NCBI RefSeq assembly: GCF_003233725.1
Contig: NZ_QKQV01000007.1
Coordinates: 1-64,000 of the forward strand
Direction: 5' to 3'
DNA length: 64,000 nt
Source of the DNA: Mesonia sp. K7
GTDB taxonomy: Bacteria; Bacteroidota; Bacteroidia; Flavobacteriales; Flavobacteriaceae
In this document: piece by piece, positions 19,445 through 28,584 of the stretch
Position numbering within the stretch: the stretch's first letter is position 1
Layout of the letters: every line of letters begins with the position of its first letter
Made by a program: the position numbers and the translations under genes
Notes under the pieces: model-generated
Told to the model about the DNA's origin: nothing
The model's database searches: none
The model's input: the letters and a program-made list of their open reading frames with translations, nothing else

Positions 19445-19894
19445 ATGAGTTTAGAACAAGACGTCATGCAGCAAATGAAAGCTGCGATGAAAAATAAAGA
19501 TACGGTTGCGTTAGAGGCTCTTAGAGCTGTAAAAAGTGCTATTTTATTGGCTAAAACCGATGCGGGTGCTCAAGAATTGAGTGGCGATGACGAGCTAAAA
19601 TTGGTGCAAAAATTGGTAAAACAACGTAAAGATAGTGCGCAAATCTATCAAGAACAAGGACGTGAAGATTTAGCGGCACCAGAAATCGAACAAGCCAAAG
19701 TCATCGAGCAGTTTTTACCAGAACAATTAAGCGAAGAGAAAATTGCGGCTATTGTCAAAGATATTATCCAGCAAACAGGAGCTACAGGAATGCAAGATAT
19801 GGGGAAAGTGATGGGTGCCGCTTCTCAAGAAATGGCGGGTAAAGCTGACGGAAAAACCATTTCTACAATTGTAAAACAACAATTGAGTAAGTAA
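19445..19894 (+). CDS. yqeY: GatB/YqeY-domain protein
   Basis: A 149-aa cytoplasmic protein matching the YqeY family over its whole length, with landmarks such as MKNKDTVALEALRAVKSAI near residues 15-33, the central KQRKDSAQIYQEQGR and the C-terminal GKVMGAASQEMAGKADG. The domain resembles the tRNA-binding tail of the GatB amidotransferase subunit, but no enzyme activity has been shown for free-standing members. A variant -7 box (TATCTTCG at 19421-19428) lies between the ftsZ terminator and the start, so it is probably transcribed on its own. Confidence 0.92.
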   Translation: MSLEQDVMQQMKAAMKNKDTVALEALRAVKSAILLAKTDAGAQELSGDDELKLVQKLVKQRKDSAQIYQEQGREDLAAPEIEQAKVIEQFLPEQLSEEKIAAIVKDIIQQTGATGMQDMGKVMGAASQEMAGKADGKTISTIVKQQLSK

Positions 19895-19920
19895 AAGTAT
19901 AGAGCCTTATTAATATTAAA

Positions 19921-19946
19921 AAAGGATGCAGAACAGCATCCTTTTT
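19921..19946 (+). terminator. Terminator downstream of yqeY
   Basis: A 9-bp perfect stem (AAAGGATGC with GCATCCTTT), a six-base loop and a T run, 26 bases after the yqeY stop. Confidence 0.85.
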
Positions 19947-20020
19947 CATTTTAGGTAATAACGGAAGGATTTTATTTCCTGACAAAGCTCCGCTTTGAAA
20001 ATCAAAAACAAACTAAAATA

Positions 20021-20053
20021 AAAAAGCAAGCTTTATATTTTAGCTTGCTTTTA
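20021..20053 (-). terminator. Terminator downstream of tRNA-Arg
   Basis: AAAAAGCAAGCT and AGCTTGCTTTT form a long perfect stem about 10 bases past the 3' end of the minus-strand tRNA gene. Confidence 0.7.
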
Positions 20054-20062
20054 ATTTATTCG

Positions 20063-20136
20063 TGACCCCGGCAGGATTCAAACCTGCAACCCTCAGAGCC
20101 GAAATCTGATGCGCTATTCAGTTGCGCCACGGAGCC
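20063..20136 (-). tRNA. tRNA-Arg (anticodon TCG)
   Basis: The 74-base minus-strand gene folds into a full cloverleaf: acceptor GGCTCCG with CGGGGTC, D stem GCGC, anticodon stem TCAGA/TCTGA around loop TTTCGGC (anticodon TCG) and T arm GCAGG-TTTGAAT-CCTGC. The discriminator is A; CCA is not encoded. It would read CGA and related Arg codons. It has its own promoter at 20149-20179. Confidence 0.95.
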
Positions 20137-20148
20137 TTAAAGTCCTTG

Positions 20149-20179
20149 CAAAAATAGCAATCTAAAATTATTTTTCCAA
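20149..20179 (-). promoter_or_regulatory. Promoter of tRNA-Arg
   Basis: On the minus strand, TTG (20177-20179), a 20-base spacer and TATTTTTG (20149-20156) match the flavobacterial consensus, 13 bases upstream of the mature tRNA. The -33 part overlaps the 3' end of the DUF192 gene. Confidence 0.65.
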
Positions 20180-20650
20180 TTGAAACTCCACTGAATCATT
20201 CACCTGTATATTCCACTGGTCGGTAAAACCAGCATTTACTTCCAACACATATTTGGCAGGAGCTTGTGCAGATATAGGTTGTGAACTTCTCGGTGTAGTA
20301 TTTTTATTGATTTCTACGACTTGATTTTTGGCATTGATATACACTAGATCTAAAGCAATATAGGTGTTTTTCATATAAAAGTTTGGACGTGGTCGCTCGT
20401 TTTCGTAGATAAACAACATGCCTTGGTGAGGTTGCATGCTTTCGCGATACATCAAACCTGTTTGCTGTTCATAATCAGAAACGGCGGTTTCGATGTCAAT
20501 TTTGGTAAGTATTTCGCTGTTCTTATAAAAAGTGAGTTCGCCGTCTTTGGTAAAACTTACTTCAGACGTTTCAACCTTGTTTTTTTTATTATCTTCTTTA
20601 CAAGCAATGATGACGCTTAGGCTGAATAACACAAAAATAAACTTATGCAT
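20168..20650 (-). CDS. DUF192 domain lipoprotein
   Basis: A 160-aa protein with a lipoprotein signal peptide (lipobox IIAC, Cys17) and a DUF192 domain over about residues 35-155. Visible family motifs are TGLMYRESMQPHQGMLFIYE, the central NFYMKNTYIALDLVYI and the C-terminal AKYVLEVNAGF. The domain is a small conserved beta fold found in many bacteria and archaea; its function is not known. It overlaps the upstream lgt gene by eight bases and is probably co-transcribed with it. Confidence 0.85.
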   Translation of the reverse strand: MHKFIFVLFSLSVIIACKEDNKKNKVETSEVSFTKDGELTFYKNSEILTKIDIETAVSDYEQQTGLMYRESMQPHQGMLFIYENERPRPNFYMKNTYIALDLVYINAKNQVVEINKNTTPRSSQPISAQAPAKYVLEVNAGFTDQWNIQVNDSVEFQLEK

Positions 20651-21470
20651 CTTGAGGAGTATTAGATTTTCTAAACAACAAGTATAAGCCTATCAGAATA
20701 AACGGAATACTCAACCATTGTCCGGTATTGAGTGCCCAAGTAGCGCGTTCTTCTACTTGTGCTTCTTTCCAGAATTCGATGACCAATCGTACGGTCCAAA
20801 GCATCACGAGAAACAATCCAAAAATAAAGCCTAATTTTTCACTTTTGTTGGTTTTCCAATAAGTGAAATATAAAATCAAGAAAACCACCACATAACAAGC
20901 AGCTTCATACAATTGAGTAGGATGTCTTGGGAAATCTTCGCCCAATTGTTTAAAGATGACACCAAAATCACTGTTGGTAGGCTTTCCGATAATTTCTGAG
21001 TTGATAAAATTTCCCAAACGGATAAAAACGCCACCCGAAGCTACCGCAATGACAATGCGGTCTAAAATCCATAAAATAGGTTTCTGAATCACCTTTTTCG
21101 AATAAAAATACATTGCCAAGATGATTCCAATTGCGGCTCCGTGACTTGCCAAACCTTGAAAGCCCGTAAACTCAAATTCAGGGTTAAAACTCACCGGTAG
21201 AATAATCGATAACGGATCTTCAACAAACAATTCTTGCTGATAAAAAATAACGTGCCCTAATCTTGCACCTACCAAGGTCGCAATAACGGTATACATAAAA
21301 AGCTTGTCGAGTTTTTCTTGGCTGAGGTTTTCTCTTTTATATATCGCTTTCATCAGGTACCAACCTAAACCAAAAGCTACAAGGTACATCAAACTGTAAT
21401 AGCGAACCATAAAAAAACCTAAGTCGATACCCTTAGAAGGGTCCCAAGTAATTGCGTCGAAAATCATCAC
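20643..21470 (-). CDS. lgt: Prolipoprotein diacylglyceryl transferase
   Basis: Inner-membrane enzyme that adds diacylglycerol to the lipobox cysteine of prolipoproteins, the first step of lipoprotein maturation. The 275-aa product has about seven membrane segments, the conserved SHGAAIG loop near residue 109 and the Lgt signature RLGNFINSEIIGKPT (near residues 151-165), then HPTQLYEA. Lipoproteins in this window (GldB, the DUF192 protein, the 25639-26718 protein, the EEP protein) would be its substrates. Confidence 0.96.
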   Translation of the reverse strand: MMIFDAITWDPSKGIDLGFFMVRYYSLMYLVAFGLGWYLMKAIYKRENLSQEKLDKLFMYTVIATLVGARLGHVIFYQQELFVEDPLSIILPVSFNPEFEFTGFQGLASHGAAIGIILAMYFYSKKVIQKPILWILDRIVIAVASGGVFIRLGNFINSEIIGKPTNSDFGVIFKQLGEDFPRHPTQLYEAACYVVVFLILYFTYWKTNKSEKLGFIFGLFLVMLWTVRLVIEFWKEAQVEERATWALNTGQWLSIPFILIGLYLLFRKSNTPQDA

Positions 21471-21522
21471 GTAATTTTAAAATTTTGGTAAATATAGGTT
21501 GAATAATACGGATTTGTAGTAA

Positions 21523-21762
21523 TTATTCTTCTTTTTTGGGCACAGGATCATAACCGCTTTTTCCCCAAGGATGACATTTACTTATACGTTTAATTGCTAA
21601 CAGCAAACCTCTTCCTAGTCCATGAACTTCTAGGGCTTCTTTGGCGTAATGTGAACAAGTAGGGGTAAACCGACAACTTGCAGGTGTCAAAGGTGAAATA
21701 AGCGTTTGGTAGAATTTTATCAGTAACAAAAAAGGCGCTATGAGTATTTTTTTGAGCGACAT
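21523..21762 (-). CDS. yidD: Membrane protein insertion efficiency factor YidD
   Basis: A 79-aa protein of the YidD family, with an amphipathic N-terminal helix, the cysteine motif [16 protein letters not shown] and the C-terminal [12 protein letters not shown]. YidD helps YidC-dependent membrane protein insertion at the inner membrane. It starts one base after the cysS stop, so it is the downstream gene of a folE-cysS-yidD operon. Confidence 0.93.
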   Translation of the reverse strand: MSLKKILIAPFLLLIKFYQTLISPLTPASCRFTPTCSHYAKEALEVHGLGRGLLLAIKRISKCHPWGKSGYDPVPKKEE

Positions 21763-21763
21763 C

Positions 21764-23257
21764 TTATTTGATACTAAAAGTCGTCCCGTCTTTGCCGTCT
21801 TTCAGTTCGATACCCATTCTAGCAAGTTCGTCTCTTATTTGATCGCTTAAAGCGAAATCTTTATCGTCACGGGCTTTTTTACGTAACGTAATCAGTAAAT
21901 CGATCACTTGACTGAGCTTGTTGTCTTTTCCGTTTTCAGAAGTACTTCCATTCATCACGGGAACCAAGCCTAACACCTCAAAAGTAAAATCGTGTAGGGT
22001 CTTTTCTAACGTCGCTTTATCGGTTTCCGAAATTGTCGCTTGGTTAGTCGCTACCGAATTGATAAATTTTACTGCTTCAAATAAATGTGCAATTAAAACA
22101 GGGCTGTTAAAATCGTCATTCATTGCATCGTAGCAATCTTGTTTCCATTTTGAGATGTCAAAACTCGATGGCTCACTGGTCGAAAGATTGGGTAATAAAG
22201 CAATCGCTTCCATCAAACGGAAAAAACCTTTTTCAGAAGCTTGCAATGCATCATCTGAAAAGTCTAAAATGCTTCTGTAGTTTGCCTGAAGCATAAAAAA
22301 GCGTGTTACCGAGGGATGATATGCTTTGCTTAAAATATTATTGTCTCCAGAAAAAATTTCCTCTGGAAGGATATTGTTCCCGGTACTTTTTGCCATTTTC
22401 TTTCCGTTAAGGGTAAGCATATTGGCGTGCATCCAGTAATTGACAGGGTCGTGACCTGTTCCGGCTTTTCCTTGTGCGATTTCACACTCGTGGTGCGGGA
22501 ATTTTAAATCCATTCCGCCGCCGTGAATGTCAAAACGTTCGCCGAGATATTTAGTGCTCATCACAGAACACTCCAAATGCCAGCCCGGAAACCCAACGCC
22601 CCACGGCGAAGGCCAACGCATAATGTGTTGCGGTTCGGCTTTTTTCCATAAAGCAAAATCCTGCGGGTTTTTCTTATCCGATTGGGCGGTAAGTTCACGT
22701 GTGTTGGCAATCATATCTTCCAACTTACGCTTGCTTAAAGTGCCATAATGGTTGGTTTCGTTGTATTTTAACACATCAAAATAGACAGAGCCTTGAGCTT
22801 CGTAGGCGAACCCGTTATTGATGATTTCTTTGATAAATTCTATTTGCTCGACAATATGACCAGTGGCGGTAGGCTCGATACTTGGCGCAATATTGTTAAA
22901 TTTTTGTAAGGTATTGTGAAAATCGACAGTGTACATTTGTACAATTTCCATCGGTTCGAGCTCTTCGAGGCGTGCTTTTTTGGCAATTCTGTCTTCGCCT
23001 TCTTCTGCATCGTTCTCGAGGTGTCCGGCATCGGTAATATTTCGCACATAGCGAACTTTATACCCCAAATGTTTGAGGTACCTAAATACTAAATCAAAAG
23101 AAATAAAAGTGCGGCAATTTCCTAAATGTACGTTGCTGTAAACGGTTGGCCCACAAACGTACATCCCAACATAGCCTGGAGTAATCGATTGAAACACTTC
23201 TTTTTCTCCCGTAAGGGAATTGTATATTTTTAAATTTTGATTTTCGTATAAAGGCAT
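21764..23257 (-). CDS. cysS: Cysteinyl-tRNA synthetase
   Basis: Class I synthetase that charges tRNA-Cys. From the ATG at 23257 the product is 497 aa, the usual length, beginning [18 protein letters not shown]. It shows the first zinc-binding Cys region ([16 protein letters not shown], containing the HIGH-like HLGN), the zinc ligands in [10 protein letters not shown] and HHECEIAQ, and the KMSKS-like KMAKS. An upstream in-frame start at 23347 would add 30 residues overlapping folE with no family match, so it was not used. Confidence 0.96.
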   Translation of the reverse strand: MPLYENQNLKIYNSLTGEKEVFQSITPGYVGMYVCGPTVYSNVHLGNCRTFISFDLVFRYLKHLGYKVRYVRNITDAGHLENDAEEGEDRIAKKARLEELEPMEIVQMYTVDFHNTLQKFNNIAPSIEPTATGHIVEQIEFIKEIINNGFAYEAQGSVYFDVLKYNETNHYGTLSKRKLEDMIANTRELTAQSDKKNPQDFALWKKAEPQHIMRWPSPWGVGFPGWHLECSVMSTKYLGERFDIHGGGMDLKFPHHECEIAQGKAGTGHDPVNYWMHANMLTLNGKKMAKSTGNNILPEEIFSGDNNILSKAYHPSVTRFFMLQANYRSILDFSDDALQASEKGFFRLMEAIALLPNLSTSEPSSFDISKWKQDCYDAMNDDFNSPVLIAHLFEAVKFINSVATNQATISETDKATLEKTLHDFTFEVLGLVPVMNGSTSENGKDNKLSQVIDLLITLRKKARDDKDFALSDQIRDELARMGIELKDGKDGTTFSIK

Positions 23258-23273
23258 TTTGTTGATGCGTTTT

Positions 23274-23954
23274 TTAAAATTCGGTATCCATATTGATGTA
23301 GTCGAGAAATTCTCTTTTGGTAGCGGCTTCTTTAAACTTTCCGCCAAATTCGCTAGTCACGGTACTGCTTTCTATATCCCTGATACCGCGACTGTTCACG
23401 CATAAATGCTTGGCATCGATCACACAAGCGACGTCTTGAGTGCCTAAAACTTCTTGGAGCTCTCTCACAATTTGCATGGTCATGCGTTCTTGTACTTGCG
23501 GTCTTTTGGCATAATAATCGACAATACGGTTCATTTTTGATAAACCAACAACGGTTCCGTTAGAAATATAAGCGACGTGAGCTCTTCCAACGATAGGTAA
23601 CAAATGATGCTCGCAGGTAGAATAAACCGTAATGTTTTTTTCGACCAGCATTTCGCCGTATTTATATTTGTTTTCAAAGGTAGAGGCTTTTGGCTTTTTA
23701 TCTGGATGTAATCCATCAAAAAGCTCTTTCACAAACATCTTTGCCACCCGTTTTGGTGTACCTTTTAGACTGTCGTCGGTTAGGTCCATTCCTAAAGTCT
23801 CTAACATGTTTTTGACGTCCTGTTCAATAAGGTCAATTTTTTCTTCATCAGACTTTTCGAAAGCGTCTTTTCTTATCGGATTTTCTGTACTCGATGAAAT
23901 ATGATTGTCACCTTGCTCTTCAATCTCCTCAAATAATTTATCTATTTTCATCAA
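23274..23954 (-). CDS. folE: GTP cyclohydrolase I
   Basis: Converts GTP to 7,8-dihydroneopterin triphosphate, the first step of folate (tetrahydropterin) synthesis. The 226-aa product has a variable acidic N-terminus (about 40 residues) and then the full enzyme domain with the zinc motif TCEHHLLPI, the [20 protein letters not shown] block and CVNSRGI. FolP, which acts later in the same pathway, is encoded at 36097 in this window. A TATCTTTG -7 box on the minus strand lies at 23979-23986. Confidence 0.96.
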   Translation of the reverse strand: MMKIDKLFEEIEEQGDNHISSSTENPIRKDAFEKSDEEKIDLIEQDVKNMLETLGMDLTDDSLKGTPKRVAKMFVKELFDGLHPDKKPKASTFENKYKYGEMLVEKNITVYSTCEHHLLPIVGRAHVAYISNGTVVGLSKMNRIVDYYAKRPQVQERMTMQIVRELQEVLGTQDVACVIDAKHLCVNSRGIRDIESSTVTSEFGGKFKEAATKREFLDYINMDTEF

Positions 23955-23978
23955 TCTTTAATTCTAATAAATTGGGTG

Positions 23979-23986
23979 CAAAGATA
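23979..23986 (-). promoter_or_regulatory. -7 box of the folE-cysS-yidD promoter
   Basis: Minus-strand TATCTTTG matches TAnnTTTG, 25 bases upstream of the folE ATG. No -33 TTG at proper spacing. Confidence 0.5.
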
Positions 23987-24037
23987 AGTAATTTGAACGG
24001 TTTTTGAATTATTTATAATTTCAAATTGCTGTAGCTG

Positions 24038-24067
24038 AAAAAAGCTGCTCAAAGAGACAGCTTTTTG
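24038..24067 (-). terminator. Terminator downstream of the FadL-type barrel gene
   Basis: A perfect 9-bp stem, AAAAAGCTG with CAGCTTTTT, around a 10-base loop. On the minus strand it ends in a T run, 25 bases past the stop at 24092. Confidence 0.75.
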
Positions 24068-24091
24068 TAGTGTCTTCACGAAAGTGATTTT

Positions 24092-25624
24092 TTAAAAATC
24101 GAACGAAAGCGAAAGGATGATATTATGCCTTTCGTTTTCTATCTGAATAGGTTGGCTAATACCTGAATCTGAAGCGAAGGTCTGAAAATCTTGTGATGAA
24201 TAGTCATAAGCTGCATCGAGTTTTATTTCGCCAAAGTCATAGCCAATTCCACCGGAATAACCATTTAAATCGCTCATTAAATCCTTGTTTTCATAAGGGC
24301 TTTCTTCCATACGGTAACCTGCTCTAAAACTCCATTTATTGTAACGGTATTCACCACCAAGTCGGTAAGTTGAAGCCGAAGTGAATAAAGTTTCCATTGC
24401 TTGATTTTGTGCGTCGTAATCATAAGTGCCCTCAGTTGCCGAAAGTCGAGTGTTGCTATAATCTTTATAGCTGTAGTCAAAACTAATCAAGCCAAACTGT
24501 TTGAACACCAGTCCTAAACTACCGGTTACTTTTCCAGGATTTTTCAGTCTATAATTAGGGTATACATTAATAACGTTCGGATCTGCATAAACTTCGCCAA
24601 ACTCGTTACTATAAGTATATAGGAATTGGGTGGTTTCATCAGAAATGCTGTACCAAGTGGGTGAGTGGTAAGTGGCACCTACACGAACATAATCATTGAG
24701 GTTGGCAATCGCACCCACTTGTGTGGAAAAACCAATCCCAACAGAGGAAAGGCTGTTTTGAAAGTAGATGTTGTTGATCTCACTTTGATTTCCAATAATT
24801 TCGTCAAAACCGGTCGTTCTTTCGTAATAAAGGGTATGTAAATTAAGATTTACACCCACATTCAATTTCTCATATAGCTGTATCGAACCGTTAAAGGATA
24901 ACTTTCCGTTATAACCTCGTGAGGAATGACTGTAAAATTGGTCAAAACTTGAGCCCGTTACATTGGAAGTATAAGCAGTGTTATCTAAATTGTTTGGGTC
25001 ATTTGCATCAAATAAAAAAGCTTCATACCCTAAATAAGCACTTTGTAATTCTGAGTTGGAAATATTTAGATTGTCAAAGCGGGTTTCTCCTAAATAAATA
25101 TATAAATCTTGTAAACTTTCACCATTTCTTGGAGTGAAGTAATCTAGCGGAACACCGTTGGCTAAACCTTCAAAATAGCTAGCAATAGACGTTGAATTTT
25201 CTCCTTGAGCATTATAGCGTCTATTCAAACCATTAAGCATATCGTAAGTAATACCAAACGCTAGCTTGTTGATGGTAGCTGCTTCGTTGGTATTGTTAAA
25301 GACAAAAACGGCACCCGCTTGCTCGATGTTAAACGAATTGTTTCGTCTATTTTCAAGGTTGTCTATAAAAGTAGCATCGTTGGTATAAGTTTCGCTGGAA
25401 AGCGTAAAGGTTGCATAATTATGGAGGAAGATTGCCGAACCTGCAGGGTTGACCTTCAAAGCGGATAAATCACCGCCCAGTGAACCGAAAGCTCCTCCCA
25501 TTCCGATAAAACGCGCACTTCCCGATAGTCGCTCTTGCGAAAAGAGCAAAGCATCTTCTGTAGTTTGACTAAAAAGACTTAAGCTTGAGAGTCCAACTAA
25601 TAAAAGGGTAAAAATAGGTTTCAT
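24092..25624 (-). CDS. OMPP1/FadL/TodX family outer membrane protein
   Basis: A 510-aa outer membrane beta-barrel. It has a cleavable signal peptide (about residues 1-20, ending SLFSQ), then the family's N-terminal segment ARFIGMGGAFGSLGGDLSALKVNPAG, typical of FadL-like channels for hydrophobic compounds. The rest is alternating amphipathic strands ending with an aromatic residue (LSLSFDF), as needed for barrel assembly. The substrate is unknown. It follows the 25639-26718 lipoprotein gene by 14 bases and is probably in one transcript with it. Confidence 0.85.
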   Translation of the reverse strand: MKPIFTLLLVGLSSLSLFSQTTEDALLFSQERLSGSARFIGMGGAFGSLGGDLSALKVNPAGSAIFLHNYATFTLSSETYTNDATFIDNLENRRNNSFNIEQAGAVFVFNNTNEAATINKLAFGITYDMLNGLNRRYNAQGENSTSIASYFEGLANGVPLDYFTPRNGESLQDLYIYLGETRFDNLNISNSELQSAYLGYEAFLFDANDPNNLDNTAYTSNVTGSSFDQFYSHSSRGYNGKLSFNGSIQLYEKLNVGVNLNLHTLYYERTTGFDEIIGNQSEINNIYFQNSLSSVGIGFSTQVGAIANLNDYVRVGATYHSPTWYSISDETTQFLYTYSNEFGEVYADPNVINVYPNYRLKNPGKVTGSLGLVFKQFGLISFDYSYKDYSNTRLSATEGTYDYDAQNQAMETLFTSASTYRLGGEYRYNKWSFRAGYRMEESPYENKDLMSDLNGYSGGIGYDFGEIKLDAAYDYSSQDFQTFASDSGISQPIQIENERHNIILSLSFDF

Positions 25625-25638
25625 AGCAATGTTTAAAA

Positions 25639-26718
25639 TTATCTTCTTCTGCTTCCGCCACTTCGTGTAGCACCTCCGCTACTTCTAGACGAGCTTCCAC
25701 TTCTTACAGAGCCACTACTTCTTGTAGAGCCAGATCGCGATGGCGATACCGATCGTGTAGGCGAACTAGATCTCGATCTTACAGAATTATTGTTAGAACT
25801 TCTTCTGGTAGAAGAGTTATAGTAAGTGTTTCTAGAAGAACGACTAGTATTTCTATAAGTAGAACTCCTATTGGTTCTTGTCGTTGCCGAATTTCTTCTC
25901 GCATTTACTCCATTAGAATTTCTCACTCTACTTGTGTTTTGAGATCTTGGGCTATAGCGAGGTGAATCGGTTATTCTGGAATCCCTTCTACCAATATTGT
26001 TAGCATCCCTTCTTCCGTTATAGGTTCTCGCGTAAGAACTTCTATAGTTTCTGCCATAAGATTGATAAGCTACACCATAATTTGCACCATAATGATATGG
26101 GTGATAATAACCCCAATTGTTCCAGCCGTAGTAACCCCAGCCGCCATAACCATAGTAACCAGGCCAACCCCACGCATATCCTACTCTCCAGCCTGGGCCG
26201 TAATAAGGGCCATAATAACCCCAGCCGCCCCAAGCGTTATACATCCAAGGGTCATACCAGCCACCGTACCAACCGCCCCACATATAAGGGTTATTGTTAT
26301 AATAATTTACATTTACAGTGGAGGCATTACTTCCCCAACTTCCGTAACTGTTATAATCGTCGGTTTGGTAGTTTTGACTATCCGTATAAACCTGATTGTC
26401 CTCATAATTCTGATTATTCTGATTAGAAGAATAACTGTCTATATCTGTAAAAACAGCATTTTGGTCGTTGTAATCTTTTGCTTCAGAGATTTGCTGACCT
26501 TGTTCTCTAAAATAATTTTGATAATAATTACCTTCCGTATTTGGAGTGGCACTGATGTTTTCTGTGTTTTCAACTTCCGTTACGTTTTCACTTGAAGTGG
26601 AATAAATACCATCGTTACTAGCGTTTTCGTAGCTTCCGCAGCCGAAAAGCACAGAGAAGACCAAAACCCCAAGAGGTAATCTTAGTAGTTTTTGTATATA
26701 TGAGTTGTTGTTCATCAT
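25639..26718 (-). CDS. Low-complexity lipoprotein: Gly/Tyr/Trp-rich centre, Arg/Ser-rich tail
   Basis: A 359-aa protein of unknown function. The N-terminus is a lipoprotein signal peptide with lipobox LFGC at about residues 24-27. Residues about 30-135 are Asn/Gln/Asp/Tyr-rich and probably disordered. Residues about 135-220 consist of GYYGYGGW-like repeats very rich in Gly, Tyr and Trp. The last 135 residues are made mostly of Arg, Ser, Asn, Thr and Gly. There is no catalytic motif. The strongly basic tail may bind an acidic polymer such as LPS or DNA; that is inference. A minus-strand TAAATTTG -7 box is at 26748-26755. Confidence 0.8.
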   Translation of the reverse strand: MMNNNSYIQKLLRLPLGVLVFSVLFGCGSYENASNDGIYSTSSENVTEVENTENISATPNTEGNYYQNYFREQGQQISEAKDYNDQNAVFTDIDSYSSNQNNQNYEDNQVYTDSQNYQTDDYNSYGSWGSNASTVNVNYYNNNPYMWGGWYGGWYDPWMYNAWGGWGYYGPYYGPGWRVGYAWGWPGYYGYGGWGYYGWNNWGYYHPYHYGANYGVAYQSYGRNYRSSYARTYNGRRDANNIGRRDSRITDSPRYSPRSQNTSRVRNSNGVNARRNSATTRTNRSSTYRNTSRSSRNTYYNSSTRRSSNNNSVRSRSSSPTRSVSPSRSGSTRSSGSVRSGSSSRSSGGATRSGGSRRR

Positions 26719-26747
26719 TTCTCAGGAGTTTTTAGTTAAACATTATT

Positions 26748-26755
26748 CAAATTTA
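26748..26755 (-). promoter_or_regulatory. -7 box upstream of the low-complexity lipoprotein
   Basis: Minus-strand TAAATTTG matches TAnnTTTG, 30 bases upstream of the start at 26718. Confidence 0.45.
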
Positions 26756-26818
26756 CTTAGTTTTGCTGAAATTTGAAATTTACTAATAAAACACAATATT
26801 TGTGCCAAAATACAGACA

Positions 26819-28297
26819 ATGGGTAATAAGCTAACGTCAAGAAGTCAAGATTATTCTAAATGGTATAACGAATTGGTTGTCAAAGCAGACCTTGCAGAAA
26901 ACTCTGCGGTAAGGGGTTGTATGGTCATTAAACCCTACGGTTTTGCTATTTGGGAAAAAATGCAAGCTGAGCTCGATAAAAAATTCAAGGCTACAGGACA
27001 TCAAAACGCTTATTTTCCGCTGTTTGTACCTAAAAGTTTGTTTGAGGCAGAAGAAAAAAACGCCGAAGGTTTTGCCAAAGAATGTGCAGTTGTAACGCAT
27101 TACCGTTTAAAAACCGACCCTGATAATCCTTCAAAACTTATTGTCGATCCAGAGGCTAAACTCGAAGAGGAATTAGTGGTAAGACCAACTTCCGAGGCGA
27201 TTATCTGGAACACGTATAAAGGTTGGATACAGTCGTATCGTGACTTGCCTATCTTGATTAACCAATGGGCAAATGTGGTTCGTTGGGAAATGCGTACCCG
27301 TTTGTTTTTACGTACAGCAGAATTCCTTTGGCAAGAAGGTCATACAGCACACGCAACAAAGGAAGAAGCGCTACAAGAAACCGAACAAATGAATGATATT
27401 TACGCCGATTTTGTAGAGAATTTTATGGCAATTCCGGTAATAAAAGGTGTGAAAACTGCAAGTGAGCGTTTTGCTGGCGCGGAAGAAACCTATTGTATAG
27501 AAGCGCTGATGCAAGACGGAAAGGCCTTGCAAGCGGGTACTTCACACTTTTTGGGTCAAAATTTCGCTAAAGCTTTTGATGTGAAGTTTACGAGCAAAGA
27601 AGGAAAATTAGAACATGTCTGGGCGACCAGCTGGGGTGTTTCTACACGATTGATGGGTGCGTTGATTATGACGCATAGTGACGATAACGGCTTGGTGTTA
27701 CCGCCAAAATTAGCACCGATACAAGTGGTTATTGTTCCTATATATAAAGGAGAAGAGCAATTGGCTCAAATTTCTGAAGTTGCCAATCAACTGGCTGATG
27801 ATTTGAGAAATGCTGGTGTTTCGGTAAAATATGACGATCGGGATACCCAGAAACCAGGATGGAAATTTGCCCAATATGAATTACAAGGCGTTCCGATTCG
27901 TTTGGCCATTGGTCCTAAAGATTTGGAGAAAGGAAGTGTAGAGTTGGCAAGAAGAGATACCTTGACAAAGGAGTTTGTCAATCAAAGTGATGTGGTAGCG
28001 AAGGTGCAAGTTTTGTTGGAAGAAATGCAAAAGAGTTTATACCAAAAAGCTTTTGATTTCAGAAAAGCGCATACTACTGAAGTCAATTCTTTTGAAGAAT
28101 TTAAAAAAGTACTGAAAGAAAAAGGAGGTTTTATTTCGGCTCATTGGGACGGAACTTCGGAAACCGAAGAGAAAATCAAAGAACTTACAAAAGCGACGAT
28201 CAGATGCATTCCTGTAGGAAATAAATTGGAAGAAGGAAGCTGTGTTTTTTCAGGGAAAGCCTCGAAACAGCGTGTGCTTTTTGCGAAAGCTTATTAA
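26819..28297 (+). CDS. proS: Prolyl-tRNA synthetase (archaeal/eukaryote-like short type)
   Basis: Class II synthetase charging tRNA-Pro. The 492-aa product has motif 2 ([22 protein letters not shown], about residues 156-177), the catalytic-site segment [26 protein letters not shown] and the anticodon-binding domain beginning [13 protein letters not shown]. It lacks the roughly 180-residue editing insertion of the E. coli type, and so belongs to the shorter ProRS type common in Bacteroidota, which ends in a C-terminal zinc-like domain. It is divergent from the lipoprotein at 26718. Confidence 0.95.
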   Translation: MGNKLTSRSQDYSKWYNELVVKADLAENSAVRGCMVIKPYGFAIWEKMQAELDKKFKATGHQNAYFPLFVPKSLFEAEEKNAEGFAKECAVVTHYRLKTDPDNPSKLIVDPEAKLEEELVVRPTSEAIIWNTYKGWIQSYRDLPILINQWANVVRWEMRTRLFLRTAEFLWQEGHTAHATKEEALQETEQMNDIYADFVENFMAIPVIKGVKTASERFAGAEETYCIEALMQDGKALQAGTSHFLGQNFAKAFDVKFTSKEGKLEHVWATSWGVSTRLMGALIMTHSDDNGLVLPPKLAPIQVVIVPIYKGEEQLAQISEVANQLADDLRNAGVSVKYDDRDTQKPGWKFAQYELQGVPIRLAIGPKDLEKGSVELARRDTLTKEFVNQSDVVAKVQVLLEEMQKSLYQKAFDFRKAHTTEVNSFEEFKKVLKEKGGFISAHWDGTSETEEKIKELTKATIRCIPVGNKLEEGSCVFSGKASKQRVLFAKAY

Positions 28298-28321
28298 TTT
28301 AAAGAAAAAACAAAATAATTT

Positions 28322-28351
28322 TTGGTGCATTAAAAATAAATATTATTTTTG
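28322..28351 (+). promoter_or_regulatory. Promoter of the tRNA-Glu array
   Basis: TTG (28322-28324), a 19-base spacer and TATTTTTG (28344-28351) match the Bacteroidota consensus exactly. The first tRNA begins 24 bases later. Confidence 0.8.
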
Positions 28352-28374
28352 CATCCGCATTTATGGCGAAAAAT

Positions 28375-28446
28375 GGTCCGTTCGTCTAGGGGTTAGGACG
28401 CCAGGTTTTCATCCTGGTAACAGGGGTTCGATTCCCCTACGGACTA
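28375..28446 (+). tRNA. tRNA-Glu (anticodon TTC), copy 1
   Basis: A 72-base cloverleaf: acceptor GGTCCGT with ACGGACT, anticodon stem CCAGG/CCTGG with loop TTTTCAT (anticodon TTC), and T arm AGGGG-TTCGATT-CCCCT. The discriminator is A; CCA is not encoded. Copies 2 and 3 are identical. Confidence 0.97.
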
Positions 28447-28479
28447 CAAAAAATAAAGTTCATCAAATATTAAGTTAAT

Positions 28480-28551
28480 GGTCCGTTCGTCTAGGGGTTA
28501 GGACGCCAGGTTTTCATCCTGGTAACAGGGGTTCGATTCCCCTACGGACTA
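28480..28551 (+). tRNA. tRNA-Glu (anticodon TTC), copy 2
   Basis: Identical to the copy at 28375, shifted by 105 bases. Confidence 0.97.
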
Positions 28552-28584
28552 CAAAAAATAAAGTTCATCAAATATTAAGTTAAT

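Noticed and set aside
23258-23347. N-terminal extension of CysS by 30 residues
   Set aside because: The extra stretch overlaps folE and has no family match; the ATG at 23257 gives the normal synthetase start.
23955-24091. Possible riboswitch upstream of folE
   Set aside because: Only a -7 box and the terminator of the neighbouring gene are visible; no conserved aptamer-like structure could be recognised.
26042-26595. Several open frames opposite or out of frame to the low-complexity lipoprotein gene
   Set aside because: They arise from the repeated Gly/Tyr/Trp codons in the true gene and have repetitive, non-protein-like composition.
28242-28478. Open reading frame of 78 codons running across the first tRNA-Glu
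   Set aside because: It overlaps the proS 3' end out of frame and runs through a structural RNA; no start signal or family match.
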